DNA of 64,000 nt from JADGGM01 sp035277485 (lineage in GTDB: Bacteria; Gemmatimonadota; Gemmatimonadetes; Gemmatimonadales; Gemmatimonadaceae): positions 5,304-69,303 of the forward strand of contig DATEKK010000134.1 of assembly GCA_035277485.1 (NCBI GenBank), given 5' to 3'. Under the pieces are notes generated by a model that made no database searches, was not told where the DNA came from, and worked only from the letters and a program-made list of their open reading frames with translations. Positions 8,388 through 17,472 of this stretch are shown one piece after another. Position 1 is the stretch's first letter. Each line of letters begins with the position of its first letter. The translations under genes and the position numbers were made by a program.

Positions 8388-10228
8388 GGCAGCGCGAACA
8401 CGTAAAGCATCCCGCCCGGCGCCGTGTACTTGGGCAGGTCGGGCATGGCGCCCGTCGCGCCTAACGCAGCGGTCGGATCGCTCGCCGACAAGCCGAGGGC
8501 GATGGCGCCCAGCCAGCCGCCGATGCCGGAGTACACCGCGACATACTGCTTCCCGTCGGGACCCTGATACGTCATCGGATTGCCGACGATCCCCGATCCC
8601 ACCTTGAACTTCCAGAGCTCCTGTCCCGTGCGCGCGTTCACGGCCTTGAACCATCCATCCATGGTGCCGTAAAACAGCACGTCGCTGCCGGTCACCACCG
8701 GACCGCTCCACACCGGGAAGCGCTCGGTGATGGCCCACACTTTCTTGCCCGTCGCCGCGTTCCACGCGATGAGCTGCCCGCGGCCGTTCCATCCGCCGGG
8801 CCCTGCGTACATGCGAACGTCAGCGCCTAAATACGGCGTGCCCGCGATGTAGCTCGCCTTGAGCCCTTTGTAGTCCATGCACAGATCGGTACTCGGCGTG
8901 TAGAACAGACTGGTGCGCGGAGAGAACGCCGCCGGCTGTTGGTCGCGTGCACCAGTCGATGACGGGCAGATGTCGGTCGTGTTCACGCCTTGATGCGTTT
9001 CCTTGGACGGCACGCGGACGGGTTTCCCGGTTTGCGGATCGACGCCGGTCGACCAGTTGAGCGACTGGTACGGTTGGGCGACGAGCACCTGTCCAGTGGC
9101 GCGATCGATCGTGTAGGCGAACCCATTGCGATCGAAGTGCACCAGCACCTTGCGCATCTGCCCGTTCATGTTGAGATCGACGGGGATGTTTTCGTTCACG
9201 CCGTCGTAGTCCCACGAATCGTGCGGTGTGAACTGGTACGCCCAGTGCGCGTTGCCGGTCTTGGGATCGCGCGCGAACACGCCGGCGCTCCACAGGTTGT
9301 CGCCGGGGCGCATGTCCGGATTCCACACGCCAGGGTTCGCCGTACCATAGTAGAGCAGGTTCAACTCCGGGTCGTACGTGATCCATCCCCACACCGTGCC
9401 GCCGCCTAACTTCCATTGATCGGGCGGCCACGTGGACACCCCGAGGTTCTTGCCTTTGTATTGCGGATAGTACGGCTTGAAATCGGGACCGATTTTCACC
9501 ACGCTGTCGGGACCGGTGGAATACGCGCGCCACAGCAGTTTGCCGGTGCCTAAATCCAGTCCGGCCGCCCAACCCTTCACGCCTAACTCAGCGCCGCTGT
9601 TGCCCACGAGCACGATGTTGCCCGCGATGAGCGGGGCCATCGTCATCGTCGAGCCTTCCTCGATTGAATCGAGCTGTATGTCCCAGGCCACCTTGCCCGT
9701 CTTCGCATCGAGCGCGACGGTGTGGTTGTCCAACCGGTTGAATACGATTTTGCCGTCGGCGTACGACGCGCCGCGATTGACGACATCGCAGCAGGCTTCG
9801 CCCTGCGATGCCGGCGCCGTCGTCGGCAGGTAGTCCCACTTCACCGGCCCGCCTGTTCTCGTGAGGTCGAGCGCGAACACGTGGTTCGGGTACGGCGACA
9901 CCACATACATCGTGCTGTCGACGACGAGCGGTTGGCCCTCGAAGCCGCGCGCGGTTCCCGTGGAGAACGTCCACGCGACTTTGAGATTCTTGACGTTGTC
10001 GGCGGTGATTTGCGCGAGGGGGCTATAGCGCCAGCCTTGCGCATTGCGCCCGGGGAGCGGCCACGTCCCGGGAGGAGGAGCATCTGGTGCTTCGGCGCCG
10101 GAGCTGGCGGGCGGCGCACTGCCTGTCGCCGCCATTGCCATTGGTGCTTGCTCGCCGCGACACGCGGCGAACGACGCCACGATCGTCACGATCGCGATCC
10201 ACGAGCTAGCCCGACGACTGCCCTGCAT
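8384..10228 (-). CDS. xoxF: XoxF-type PQQ methanol dehydrogenase
   Basis: Pyrroloquinoline-quinone methanol dehydrogenase of 614 residues, oxidising methanol to formaldehyde in the periplasm. Seen: the vicinal disulphide pair in GEACCDVVNRG (Cys about 146-147), the NPGVWNPDMRPGDN segment, and PHDSWDYDGVNE. In the last, catalytic Asp (about 340) is followed two residues later by a second Asp (about 342), the extra acidic residue that marks lanthanide-dependent XoxF rather than calcium MxaF. Tryptophan-docking repeats follow. The ATG at 10228 has a GGAGG Shine-Dalgarno. Its signal ends FAAC, so the enzyme may be lipid-anchored, unlike the usual soluble XoxF. It is the first gene of the operon. 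Confidence 0.93.
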   Translation of the reverse strand: MQGSRRASSWIAIVTIVASFAACRGEQAPMAMAATGSAPPASSGAEAPDAPPPGTWPLPGRNAQGWRYSPLAQITADNVKNLKVAWTFSTGTARGFEGQPLVVDSTMYVVSPYPNHVFALDLTRTGGPVKWDYLPTTAPASQGEACCDVVNRGASYADGKIVFNRLDNHTVALDAKTGKVAWDIQLDSIEEGSTMTMAPLIAGNIVLVGNSGAELGVKGWAAGLDLGTGKLLWRAYSTGPDSVVKIGPDFKPYYPQYKGKNLGVSTWPPDQWKLGGGTVWGWITYDPELNLLYYGTANPGVWNPDMRPGDNLWSAGVFARDPKTGNAHWAYQFTPHDSWDYDGVNENIPVDLNMNGQMRKVLVHFDRNGFAYTIDRATGQVLVAQPYQSLNWSTGVDPQTGKPVRVPSKETHQGVNTTDICPSSTGARDQQPAAFSPRTSLFYTPSTDLCMDYKGLKASYIAGTPYLGADVRMYAGPGGWNGRGQLIAWNAATGKKVWAITERFPVWSGPVVTGSDVLFYGTMDGWFKAVNARTGQELWKFKVGSGIVGNPMTYQGPDGKQYVAVYSGIGGWLGAIALGLSASDPTAALGATGAMPDLPKYTAPGGMLYVFALP

Positions 10229-10496
10229 CCGATCCTCCGCGTGTGCGCGAGCGTGCTGCGCGTCCAAACTCGCCGGCGTCGCTCACGCGATGTCGGTGCG
10301 ACGGATTGAGTGCGGGCCCGTTTTGCATAACGTGTTCCGCATGTCCGTCAGAACCATCTAATCGTTCACGTCGTCCGGTCGCGCACGCTTGGGGTCCCAT
10401 ACGACGCGCCGCATCATGGTCGCGGGCACGACAGTTGCTTTTCGCAAGATCACTCGCCGGCGGTCCGGGCGAGGTATTCCTGCGACGGAGGACGCC

Positions 10497-10649
10497 ATGC
10501 TTTGGACGCTGATCGTGATTCTCGTGATCTTGTGGGCGCTCGGGTTCGGCGTGTTCCACGTCGCGGGCGGGCTCATTCATCTCCTGCTGGTGATTGCCAT
10601 CATTCTCTTGATTGTGCGTCTGGCAACTGGCCGCCGGCCAGTGGCCTAA
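10497..10649 (+). CDS. lmo0937-family small membrane protein
   Basis: A 50-residue peptide, mostly one or two hydrophobic helices: LWTLIVILVILWALGFGVF, then GGLIHLLLVIAIILLIVRL. This is the layout of the widely distributed lmo0937 family of unknown function, which often appears near stress genes. The ATG at 10497 has GGAG 7 bases upstream. The frame could extend to 10389, but that part is not coding in character. Confidence 0.8.
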   Translation: MLWTLIVILVILWALGFGVFHVAGGLIHLLLVIAIILLIVRLATGRRPVA

Positions 10650-10659
10650 CGCAGCGGTC

Positions 10660-11997
10660 GTGCGTGTGGCATTCCGTGGCCGCGCGCACGACCGGGTTCT
10701 TGCGCAGGCGCGCGCCGCCGAGCGCGGGGCGCGTGCGGGGCCGGGCGTCAGCCGTTGGGTGCGAGAGCTCGGCCCGGGGTTGATCACCGGCGCGGCCGAC
10801 GACGATCCCTCGGGCATTGCGACATACTCGCAAGCCGGCGCCGCATTCGGCTACGGCTTGCTCTGGACGGCGATCCTCTGCATGCCGCTCATGGCGGCGG
10901 TGCAGACGATGTGCGCGCGTGTCGGCGTCGTGGCCGAGAGCGGATTGGCGAACGTGCTGCGCGTGCACTACTCGCGCTGGCTCTTGTGGCTCGTGTGTTT
11001 GCTGCTGTTCGCCGGCAATACCATCAACATCGCAGCGGATCTGGGCGGCATGGGCGCGTCGGCGGAGCTGCTCACGGGCGTGAACGCGCTCTGGTTCGTC
11101 CCCCTCTTCACGATGCTCATTCTCGCGCTGCTCGTGTTCGCGTCGTACGCGAGGATGACACGCATCTTCAAGTGGCTCACGCTGGTGTTGTTCGCGTACG
11201 TGGCGGCCGCATTCTTCGCGCGCCCGCACTGGCGCGCCGTTGCGTCGGGCACCTTCCTTCCCCGCGTGACGCCGGGCCACGACTACCTGCTCATGATCGT
11301 GGCGATCCTCGGCACCACGATCTCGCCGTACCTGTTCTTCTGGCAGGCCGCGCAGAACGCCGAGCAGGAGGAGCACGCGTCGCCTAACGGAAGACGGCGC
11401 CGGTCGCGGTGGGCCGTGCACCGGTCGCTCGCGGGCGCCACGCGCGACGTGCGGGCCGGGATGTTCGTATCGCAGGCCATCATGTACTTCATCATCCTCA
11501 CCACCGGCGCGACGCTGCACGCGACGCACCCGGTGATCGAGACGGCGTCGGAGGCGGCGGCCGCGCTCCGGCCGCTCGCCGGCGCCGGCGCGACGGTGTT
11601 GTTCGCCGCCGGCGTCGTCGGCACGGGGTTGCTGGGCGTCCCCGTCCTGGCGGGATCCGCCGCCTATGCGTTAGGCGAAGCCGCGCTGTGGCGGACGGGC
11701 ATGGACGAAACGCCGCGCAGCGCGGGACCGTTCTACGCGGTGATGGCGTCCGCGATGCTGTTGGGCATGGGGCTCGCGTTCGCGCACCTCAACGCGATGC
11801 GGCTCCTGGTGTGGTCGGCGGTGGTGAACGGCCTGCTCGCGCCGCCGCTCATCGTGGTCATCCTGATGATCTGCAACAACCGCGAGGTGATGCGCGAGCA
11901 TCGCAACGGCTGGGGACTCAACGTGCTCGGCGGCATCATCGCGGTGCTGATGTCGGCGGCCGCGGTGGCGCTGGTGGTGTCGTGGGTCGGCGGCTAA
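10660..11997 (+). CDS. NRAMP-related divalent metal transporter, non-canonical metal site
   Basis: About 445 residues with 11 or so membrane helices in the LeuT-like NRAMP fold. It opens with GPGLITGAADDDPSGIATYSQ, where classic NRAMPs have DPGN. In helix 6 the classic MPH is replaced by SPY (GTTISPYLFFWQAAQNAEQ). The transported ion is therefore uncertain; other NRAMP-related branches carry Mg or Al. The start is unsure: GTG at 10660 or 10666 are plausible, neither with a clear Shine-Dalgarno, and an in-frame TTG exists at 10612 inside the previous gene. It ends just before a large hairpin element. Confidence 0.8.
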   Translation: MRVAFRGRAHDRVLAQARAAERGARAGPGVSRWVRELGPGLITGAADDDPSGIATYSQAGAAFGYGLLWTAILCMPLMAAVQTMCARVGVVAESGLANVLRVHYSRWLLWLVCLLLFAGNTINIAADLGGMGASAELLTGVNALWFVPLFTMLILALLVFASYARMTRIFKWLTLVLFAYVAAAFFARPHWRAVASGTFLPRVTPGHDYLLMIVAILGTTISPYLFFWQAAQNAEQEEHASPNGRRRRSRWAVHRSLAGATRDVRAGMFVSQAIMYFIILTTGATLHATHPVIETASEAAAALRPLAGAGATVLFAAGVVGTGLLGVPVLAGSAAYALGEAALWRTGMDETPRSAGPFYAVMASAMLLGMGLAFAHLNAMRLLVWSAVVNGLLAPPLIVVILMICNNREVMREHRNGWGLNVLGGIIAVLMSAAAVALVVSWVGG

Positions 11998-12009
11998 CGA
12001 TGCCTAACA

Positions 12010-12262
12010 GGGAAGAGGGAAGCGCTCGCTGTCGCTCGCTGGGGGAAGCGCTGCGCTGGGGGAAGCGGCGGCGACGCCGCCTGAGGGAATGGAAGGACAT
12101 CTGTCGCCACTGGGTGGAGAGTGCCGCATCGCGCGGCCTCGCGCACGGCACTTCGCTCCCGCAGACCATCGATGTTGTTCCATTCCCCCAGGCGGCGTCG
12201 CCGCCGCTTCCCCAGCGCAGCGCTTCCCCCAGCGAGCGACAGCGAGCGCTTCCCTCTTCCCT
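12010..12262. repeat. Large near-perfect palindromic element (about 250 bp)
   Basis: Arms 12010-12092 and 12180-12262 are inverted copies of about 83 bp that differ by one base and a one-base indel. The inner region pairs less perfectly, and the apex AGTGCCG...CGGCACT (about 12119-12153) closes the hairpin. Each arm is itself made of phrases of the type GGGGGAAGCG, each followed by a small palindrome. It lies between convergent genes (the transporter and the plug lipoprotein), so it could end transcription from both sides, or be a MITE-like mobile repeat. Reading frames across it are not coding in character. Confidence 0.85.
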
Positions 12263-12292
12263 TCTCCAGATGCCGAGACGGATTCACGACGC

Positions 12293-12727
12293 TCAATGCA
12301 GCGACGTGACGTCGATGATCCCCGACGGATGCCCCATCCCGTAGCGGATCGTTGCGTCGCCGACGTCGAGGAACCGGATCTCCTGGATCTCGTGCACCCG
12401 AATCTGCCGAAGCGTGGCGAAGGGACCATAGTACATCCCGTCGATGAACACTTCGGGTTGGTCGGGTGTGTCGAGCAGGATGCTCGTTGGACCGCGATTC
12501 TTGAGGAGCGATGGGCGCAGCAGCGCAATCGCAGTGTACGCGTCACGGTCATCGACCGTCCGCAATTCCTTGGACGTAATCGGACCCGTTTCGTTGGGTC
12601 GCGCGACCAAACCGGACGTCGCCTCGTGATGCGCGCAGCCGGCGCTCACCGTTAGGCATGTGCACGCCAGCGCGGCGATCGACGCGCGACGCAGTGCATC
12701 CCGCACTCCACACCCGGGCGTAGACAT
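12293..12727 (-). CDS. TonB-receptor plug-like lipoprotein
   Basis: A 144-residue lipoprotein: signal peptide MSTPGCGVRDALRRASIAA..., lipobox SAGC at about residue 31. The remainder resembles an isolated plug domain of a TonB-dependent receptor (PEVFIDGMYYGPFATLRQI, EIQEIRFLDVGDATIRYGMG, SGIIDVTS). Such stand-alone plug lipoproteins recur in Gemmatimonadota, with no established role. The ATG at 12727 has GGGAG five bases upstream, better than the Met ten codons earlier. Convergent with the NRAMP-like gene across the palindromic element. Confidence 0.7.
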   Translation of the reverse strand: MSTPGCGVRDALRRASIAALACTCLTVSAGCAHHEATSGLVARPNETGPITSKELRTVDDRDAYTAIALLRPSLLKNRGPTSILLDTPDQPEVFIDGMYYGPFATLRQIRVHEIQEIRFLDVGDATIRYGMGHPSGIIDVTSLH

Positions 12728-12810
12728 TGGGACTCCCAGCGGGCTCCAGCATGACAATGTGGTCCAAAGCTGCCGGACGCAACCTCGTGGCCCAACGGGG
12801 CAAAACGAAG

Positions 12811-12839
12811 CAGCCCCGGCAAGAGTCGCCGGGGCTGCC
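12811..12839 (-). terminator. Rho-independent-type hairpin after susD
   Basis: A perfect 11-bp stem (GCAGCCCCGGC, 12811-12821, with 12829-12839) and a 7-base loop. On the minus strand it lies 28 bases after the susD stop and is followed by TTCGTTTTG. It would end the susC-susD transcript. Confidence 0.75.
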
Positions 12840-12866
12840 GCATGTTTGCTGGTGCCTAAATCAAGA

Positions 12867-14273
12867 TCATGAACCCGAGCACGTCGGCGTCAGGTTGCCG
12901 CCGCGAGCGTCGAATTCTCCCTGTGGGAGCGGAGCGTTCTCCAGTGGCGGATTCCCATTCTCTGTCCCGATTCCCACCGGCGGGTTGCTGCCGTTCAACT
13001 TGCCGAACAGGCGCGCATCCAACCACCGATCCCCGCTCTGCCACAGCAGCGAGAACCGCTTCTCGTAGAGAATCTGATTGAGAATGTCGGATGCCGAGCT
13101 CAGCGATTTGGCCGCCAGGCCGCCATCGTTAGTCCGAACGAAGTTGGCCAGCGCCAGGGCCGCCGGGAGATTCCCCTGCCCCCAATCGATTTCCGCCTTG
13201 AGCAGGATCAACTCCTTGTTGAGCAGGAGCGGCGTGGTGCTCGTGGGCGACAGATACAGATCGAACGTGATATTCGACGATACGCCCGCAACGGTGATCG
13301 TGCTCGTCGGCACGACATCGCGCACCACGCGCTGGTCGCCCGGATCGGATTCCGTCAACACGCGCGGATTGGCGCGCGTCGTGGTGCTCGACGGATCCCC
13401 GAACAAACCGTTCGTCGCGTCGCCCGTGTTGGTCGTGTAGACGTACACCGGACCGAGGTTCAGGTTGAGCGCGTTCGTCGTATCGACGAATGACGAGTCG
13501 AGATCGCCGGCGGCCGCCGTGAGCGCGGCCTGGTCGATCGTCCCGCTCGCCGCAAAATCGCGGTACGCAAGGTACACGTTCACCTTCGCCGCGAGCGCCC
13601 GGTTGAACTTGTCGAACGTTCCCGGTTGGTCGAAGCCCGCGAAACCCGACGGCAGCGAGAACGGGAACGGCGTGTTGACGCCGGCCACCAGTTCAGCGTG
13701 CGCCGAGTCGAGCAGCGCCACGATGAAGCGCAGTGCATCGGGTTTGCAGACGATCGCTGCCGGCGGATCCGTCGGCGGAACATCCACCGCGATCGGGATA
13801 CCGGCCGTGTCGCGCGTCTCGATCGCCCGCAGGTACAACAGTGCTTTCATCGTGCGCAGGTAGCCCTGCGAGGAGTTGATCTCATCGCTCGTTAGGACGC
13901 CGGCCGATGGATCGACCACGGCGATGCCGTCGATGCCGATGTTCGCCAGCCGGATTCCATCGTATGGCCAAATCGCCGTACCGAGGAAGCCGCTCGGATC
14001 GACCTTCGTTCCGAGCAACTGTGTGACGAACCGCGGTTCGGACGTGGTGAGTATATAGGCGTCGCGTCCGATGATTTCGTTGATCGTGATTTCGCCCTCG
14101 TTGTTCGACCTATCTCGGCTCATCACGCCCACGGCGAGGGCCGCGACCTGCGCCCTCGACGTGATCTTGGAGAAACTGCTGACACTTGCATTGTTCAGGT
14201 CGGGGCGATTGACGTCGGTACACGCCGCGACCGCGAACGCGCAGACTGCCAGCGCGACATGGCGGAGTTGCAT
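12867..14273 (-). CDS. SusD/RagB family outer-membrane lipoprotein
   Basis: A 468-residue SusD-like nutrient-binding lipoprotein, partner of the SusC-like porin encoded just upstream. The signal peptide ends AVAAC (Cys about residue 18). N-terminal TPR-like helices and the C-terminal EKRFSLLWQSGDRWLDARLFGKL block are diagnostic for the family. AGGAGAG sits just before the ATG at 14273; the frame extension to 14327 runs to the susC stop and lacks a ribosome site. The substrate is not deducible: there are no glycoside hydrolases next to it. Confidence 0.9.
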   Translation of the reverse strand: MQLRHVALAVCAFAVAACTDVNRPDLNNASVSSFSKITSRAQVAALAVGVMSRDRSNNEGEITINEIIGRDAYILTTSEPRFVTQLLGTKVDPSGFLGTAIWPYDGIRLANIGIDGIAVVDPSAGVLTSDEINSSQGYLRTMKALLYLRAIETRDTAGIPIAVDVPPTDPPAAIVCKPDALRFIVALLDSAHAELVAGVNTPFPFSLPSGFAGFDQPGTFDKFNRALAAKVNVYLAYRDFAASGTIDQAALTAAAGDLDSSFVDTTNALNLNLGPVYVYTTNTGDATNGLFGDPSSTTTRANPRVLTESDPGDQRVVRDVVPTSTITVAGVSSNITFDLYLSPTSTTPLLLNKELILLKAEIDWGQGNLPAALALANFVRTNDGGLAAKSLSSASDILNQILYEKRFSLLWQSGDRWLDARLFGKLNGSNPPVGIGTENGNPPLENAPLPQGEFDARGGNLTPTCSGS

Positions 14274-14326
14274 AACTCTCCTGCTGCGCGAGAGGAAAGC
14301 CGCTGGGGTGAAGGATGATGTGCGCA

Positions 14327-17260
14327 TCAGAAGTCCACCCCCACCGTGAAGAAGAAGCTGCGAGAGGGGGGATACGGCGCGACATCCTGTCCGCGGTTGA
14401 TGTTCTGGTTGCCGAAGTTGCTGACCTCGGGATCGAGGCCGCCGTACTTGGTCCAGGTGTAGAGGTTGCGACCGCTCGCCTCGAGACGAACCGAGGTCGC
14501 CGCGTCGCCGAACATGCTGTGCACGAGCGAGGGCGGCAACTCGTACGAGAGCGTGACTTCGCGCAGCTTCACGAACCCGGCGGGCTGGATGTAGCCCGTG
14601 ATGCCGTTGATGAAGTCGCCGGCGCGGATCGCGGCCGCCGCGGTGTCTCCAGCGGTGCCGTTCAGGTCATACAACGCCTGCGTCAGGTTCACGGCATTGC
14701 CGCCGTGGTGCCAGTCGACCAGCCCGTAGAGATGCACCGGGCCGACGGCGAAATCGCTCGAGAAGGTCATGATGTACTTCGGTAACGCATCGCCCATCTG
14801 GATCAGATTGCCGTTTGCATCCAGACCGACGAGCTGCGACGGCGAGCGACCCTCCTGGATGAAGCCTTCGCCGAAGATGGCGGCGAATGCGTTAGGCGCC
14901 TCGAACGCGGGAACCGGGAGGTTGGTCACGGTGCCTTCGTTGCGGCTGAACGTCACGCGCGCGTTCCACGTGAAGTCCTTCATCTGCAGCGGGAAGCCGC
15001 TGATCGACACTTCCGCGCCACGGTTGCGAATCGACCCGCCGTTGAAAATGCGCGTCCCGAAACCGGTGCTCGGCGCCAACGCAGCCTGCAGGAGCAGGTC
15101 GGTGTTGTCCTTCTGGTAGCCGGTCAGCGAGAGCGACAGACGCGAGTTGAAGAGGCCGGCATCGACGCCGCCTTCGATTTCACGCTCACGCTCCGGGTGC
15201 AGATTGGGATCGGCAACCGTGCCGACCAACGCACCGGCGATCTGTCCATCGTTCGTGCCGCTGGAGATCGATGTGAATTTGTCGCCGTAATTCGGCTCGT
15301 TGCCCGTCTCGCCAAACGCCGCGCGAATCTTGAACTGATTGAACGCGCCGAACGTCGGCAGTTGGTACGAGGCCGCGAACTTCGGGAAGTAGTACATGCG
15401 GTTCACGAACGCGTTGTTCGTGCTCCGCTGTCCCAGGAGTCCGGCGGACAGGTACAACTTCTGGTTCATGAGGAGCACTTCTTCCTGGCCGAACAACGCC
15501 AGCGTGCGCGTCGACTGGCGATTCTCGAACACGTTCACCGCCGAGCCGCGGTCGATGTTCGCCTGCGAGCCGAGCAGGTTTTGCGTCACGACGTTGGTCG
15601 TGGTCAGGTCATCATAGCCGCGGCGGAAGCCGAGCGACGTCGTCGCCGAGAATCCGTTGTCGCCGTTCAGGTACTGGTGCTTGAGCGTGAGCGCGATCGG
15701 CGCGCGCGTTTCGCCCGCGTTCTCTTGTGTGGCGGTGCCATCCAAACCGTCCGCGGGTTCCCAATAGAGCTGCGGCGGCGAATACAGATTCGAGTTGTAG
15801 GCGTAGTGGTCGATGCCTAAATCGAGGATGGCCTGCAAGCTCTGCGGGCCCGCCGTGAACACCGTGTACGTCGCATTCACGGAGCCGAGGAACCGGTATA
15901 CGTCTTCGGGCGTCCGCACCAGCGCGATCGTTTGCAGCGGGTTGCTTCCGTTAGACAGGAACGGATTGACCGGATAGACGCCGTTCACCGGGCGGAAGTC
16001 GAAGAACGTCGGCGTCGCCGAGAACACGATGTAGGGGCTGACGTTCACGTTGTCGTTGTTACTGATGCCGCGCTTCGTCAACGTGTGAATCAGGTTCGTG
16101 TTCACCTGCAGCTGCAGCTTCGATCCGAACATCTGCGTCAGGTTACCGCGCAACGACTGCTTGTCGTAGCCGGTGCCCTTCATGATGCCGTTGTCGTGCG
16201 ATTCGAGTCCCGACACGAAGTACTGCGTGTTTTCGCTTCCACCGCTCACGCTCAAGTCCGTTTCGTACGAGAGGCTCTTGTCTCCATAGACTTCGTCCTG
16301 GAAGTCATGGAAGCCGCCGTTGTCCTGGAACCATTGTGTGAGCGTCGCGGTGTCGATCGCGCCGTTGACGAACGCTTCGGCCTCCGGGAGCGTGAAGCGG
16401 CGCAGCGGAATCGTGTGGGCGAGGCGGTTCGTGCCCAAGCGCTGCGTCACCGAGAAGTGTGGCTTGCCGGCTTGTCCGCGCTTGGTCGTGATCACGACCA
16501 CACCGTTAGCCGCCTCCGATCCGTAGATCGCGGCGGCGGACGGTCCCTTCAGGATTTCGATCGACGCGATGTCGGACGGATTCAGGTCGGCGATGCGGTT
16601 CACGCCGTTGTCCTGGTTCGACGAGCCCATGCCGCCAGCCGACTGCGTGAGGGCGTTCAAACCGTTGTTGATCGTGGTGTTCGAGATCGGCAGTCCGTCC
16701 ACCACGTACAGGGGCTCGGAGTTGCCGAAAATCGACGTGACGCCGCGCATCTGGATCTGCATGCCGCCGCCGGGCGCCCCGGAGTTAGACGAGATCATCG
16801 CACCGGCTACCTTACCGGTGAGCGCGTCGTCCAGCGTTTGCGCGTGCGTGTGTGTGAGGTCCTCGGCGCCGACCGTACCGACGTCGTTAGCCAGGTTCGC
16901 TTTCGAAACCTGAGTTGCCTGTCCGGTGATCACCATCTGGCTGAGCTGCAGGACGTCAGCCTTGAGTTGGATGGTGATTTCGTTTTGGTCCGCGGTGAGC
17001 GGGATGTCCTTGGCCGCGTAGCCGATGCGTCGTGCTTGGAGCGTGATCGCTCCGGCGGGCGCATTGTTGATGGTGAATTTGCCCGCGGCGTCCGTGTAGG
17101 CGCCGACAGGCGCGCCTTTCACGGCGACGCGCACGGAAAGAATCGGCGCGTTCGACTCGACGTCGACGACCGTTCCGTGGATGGTCCGCTGCGCGAATGC
17201 GGCTGGGCTGCACAAGATTCCGAGCAGCGCCGCTGACATGAAGACACGACAGGTTCGCAC
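14327..17260 (-). CDS. SusC/RagA family TonB-linked outer membrane protein
   Basis: A 977-residue TonB-dependent transporter. Order: signal peptide to AFAQ, a carboxypeptidase-regulatory-like domain (GTVVDVESNAPILSVRVAVKGA...), a plug domain with QMRGVTSIFGNSEPLYVVDGLP and SIEILKGPSAAAIYGSEAANGVV, then a 22-strand-type barrel ending in SRSFFFTVGVDF with terminal Phe. The start is GTG at 17260, five bases after a perfect AGGAGG. It forms a two-gene unit with susD (53-base gap). It lies downstream of, and co-directional with, a di-haem cytochrome gene. Confidence 0.93.
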   Translation of the reverse strand: MRTCRVFMSAALLGILCSPAAFAQRTIHGTVVDVESNAPILSVRVAVKGAPVGAYTDAAGKFTINNAPAGAITLQARRIGYAAKDIPLTADQNEITIQLKADVLQLSQMVITGQATQVSKANLANDVGTVGAEDLTHTHAQTLDDALTGKVAGAMISSNSGAPGGGMQIQMRGVTSIFGNSEPLYVVDGLPISNTTINNGLNALTQSAGGMGSSNQDNGVNRIADLNPSDIASIEILKGPSAAAIYGSEAANGVVVITTKRGQAGKPHFSVTQRLGTNRLAHTIPLRRFTLPEAEAFVNGAIDTATLTQWFQDNGGFHDFQDEVYGDKSLSYETDLSVSGGSENTQYFVSGLESHDNGIMKGTGYDKQSLRGNLTQMFGSKLQLQVNTNLIHTLTKRGISNNDNVNVSPYIVFSATPTFFDFRPVNGVYPVNPFLSNGSNPLQTIALVRTPEDVYRFLGSVNATYTVFTAGPQSLQAILDLGIDHYAYNSNLYSPPQLYWEPADGLDGTATQENAGETRAPIALTLKHQYLNGDNGFSATTSLGFRRGYDDLTTTNVVTQNLLGSQANIDRGSAVNVFENRQSTRTLALFGQEEVLLMNQKLYLSAGLLGQRSTNNAFVNRMYYFPKFAASYQLPTFGAFNQFKIRAAFGETGNEPNYGDKFTSISSGTNDGQIAGALVGTVADPNLHPEREREIEGGVDAGLFNSRLSLSLTGYQKDNTDLLLQAALAPSTGFGTRIFNGGSIRNRGAEVSISGFPLQMKDFTWNARVTFSRNEGTVTNLPVPAFEAPNAFAAIFGEGFIQEGRSPSQLVGLDANGNLIQMGDALPKYIMTFSSDFAVGPVHLYGLVDWHHGGNAVNLTQALYDLNGTAGDTAAAAIRAGDFINGITGYIQPAGFVKLREVTLSYELPPSLVHSMFGDAATSVRLEASGRNLYTWTKYGGLDPEVSNFGNQNINRGQDVAPYPPSRSFFFTVGVDF

Positions 17261-17335
17261 GTAACCTCCTGCATGCGGGAGAGAGGACAAAGAGAGCCTA
17301 CATCGTCTCCCAGCGAGTAGGCCCGAAAAGGCGAC

Positions 17336-17362
17336 GTTAAAGTCATGTCACCACTTCGTCAA
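17336..17362 (-). promoter_or_regulatory. Candidate promoter for susC-susD
   Basis: On the minus strand TTGACG (17362-17357) is followed after 15 bases by TTTAAC (17341-17336), 75 bases before the susC start. The spacing is shorter than the ideal 17, so this is a weak prediction. Confidence 0.3.
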
Positions 17363-17472
17363 CTCTCGCCGATCTCAGCAGGAGCTATTGTCACGCGCGA
17401 ACATGCGCCCGGCTCTCTGTGCGAGAACCGGACGTCGTCAGCGAAACGCAAAGCATTCGTGGCGCGCGAATG

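Noticed and set aside
12004..12552. Overlapping frames across the large palindrome
   Set aside because: They arise from the repeat; no start signals, no domains.
15932..17236. 434-aa plus-strand frame across susC
   Set aside because: Antisense shadow; SusC motifs fix the minus strand.
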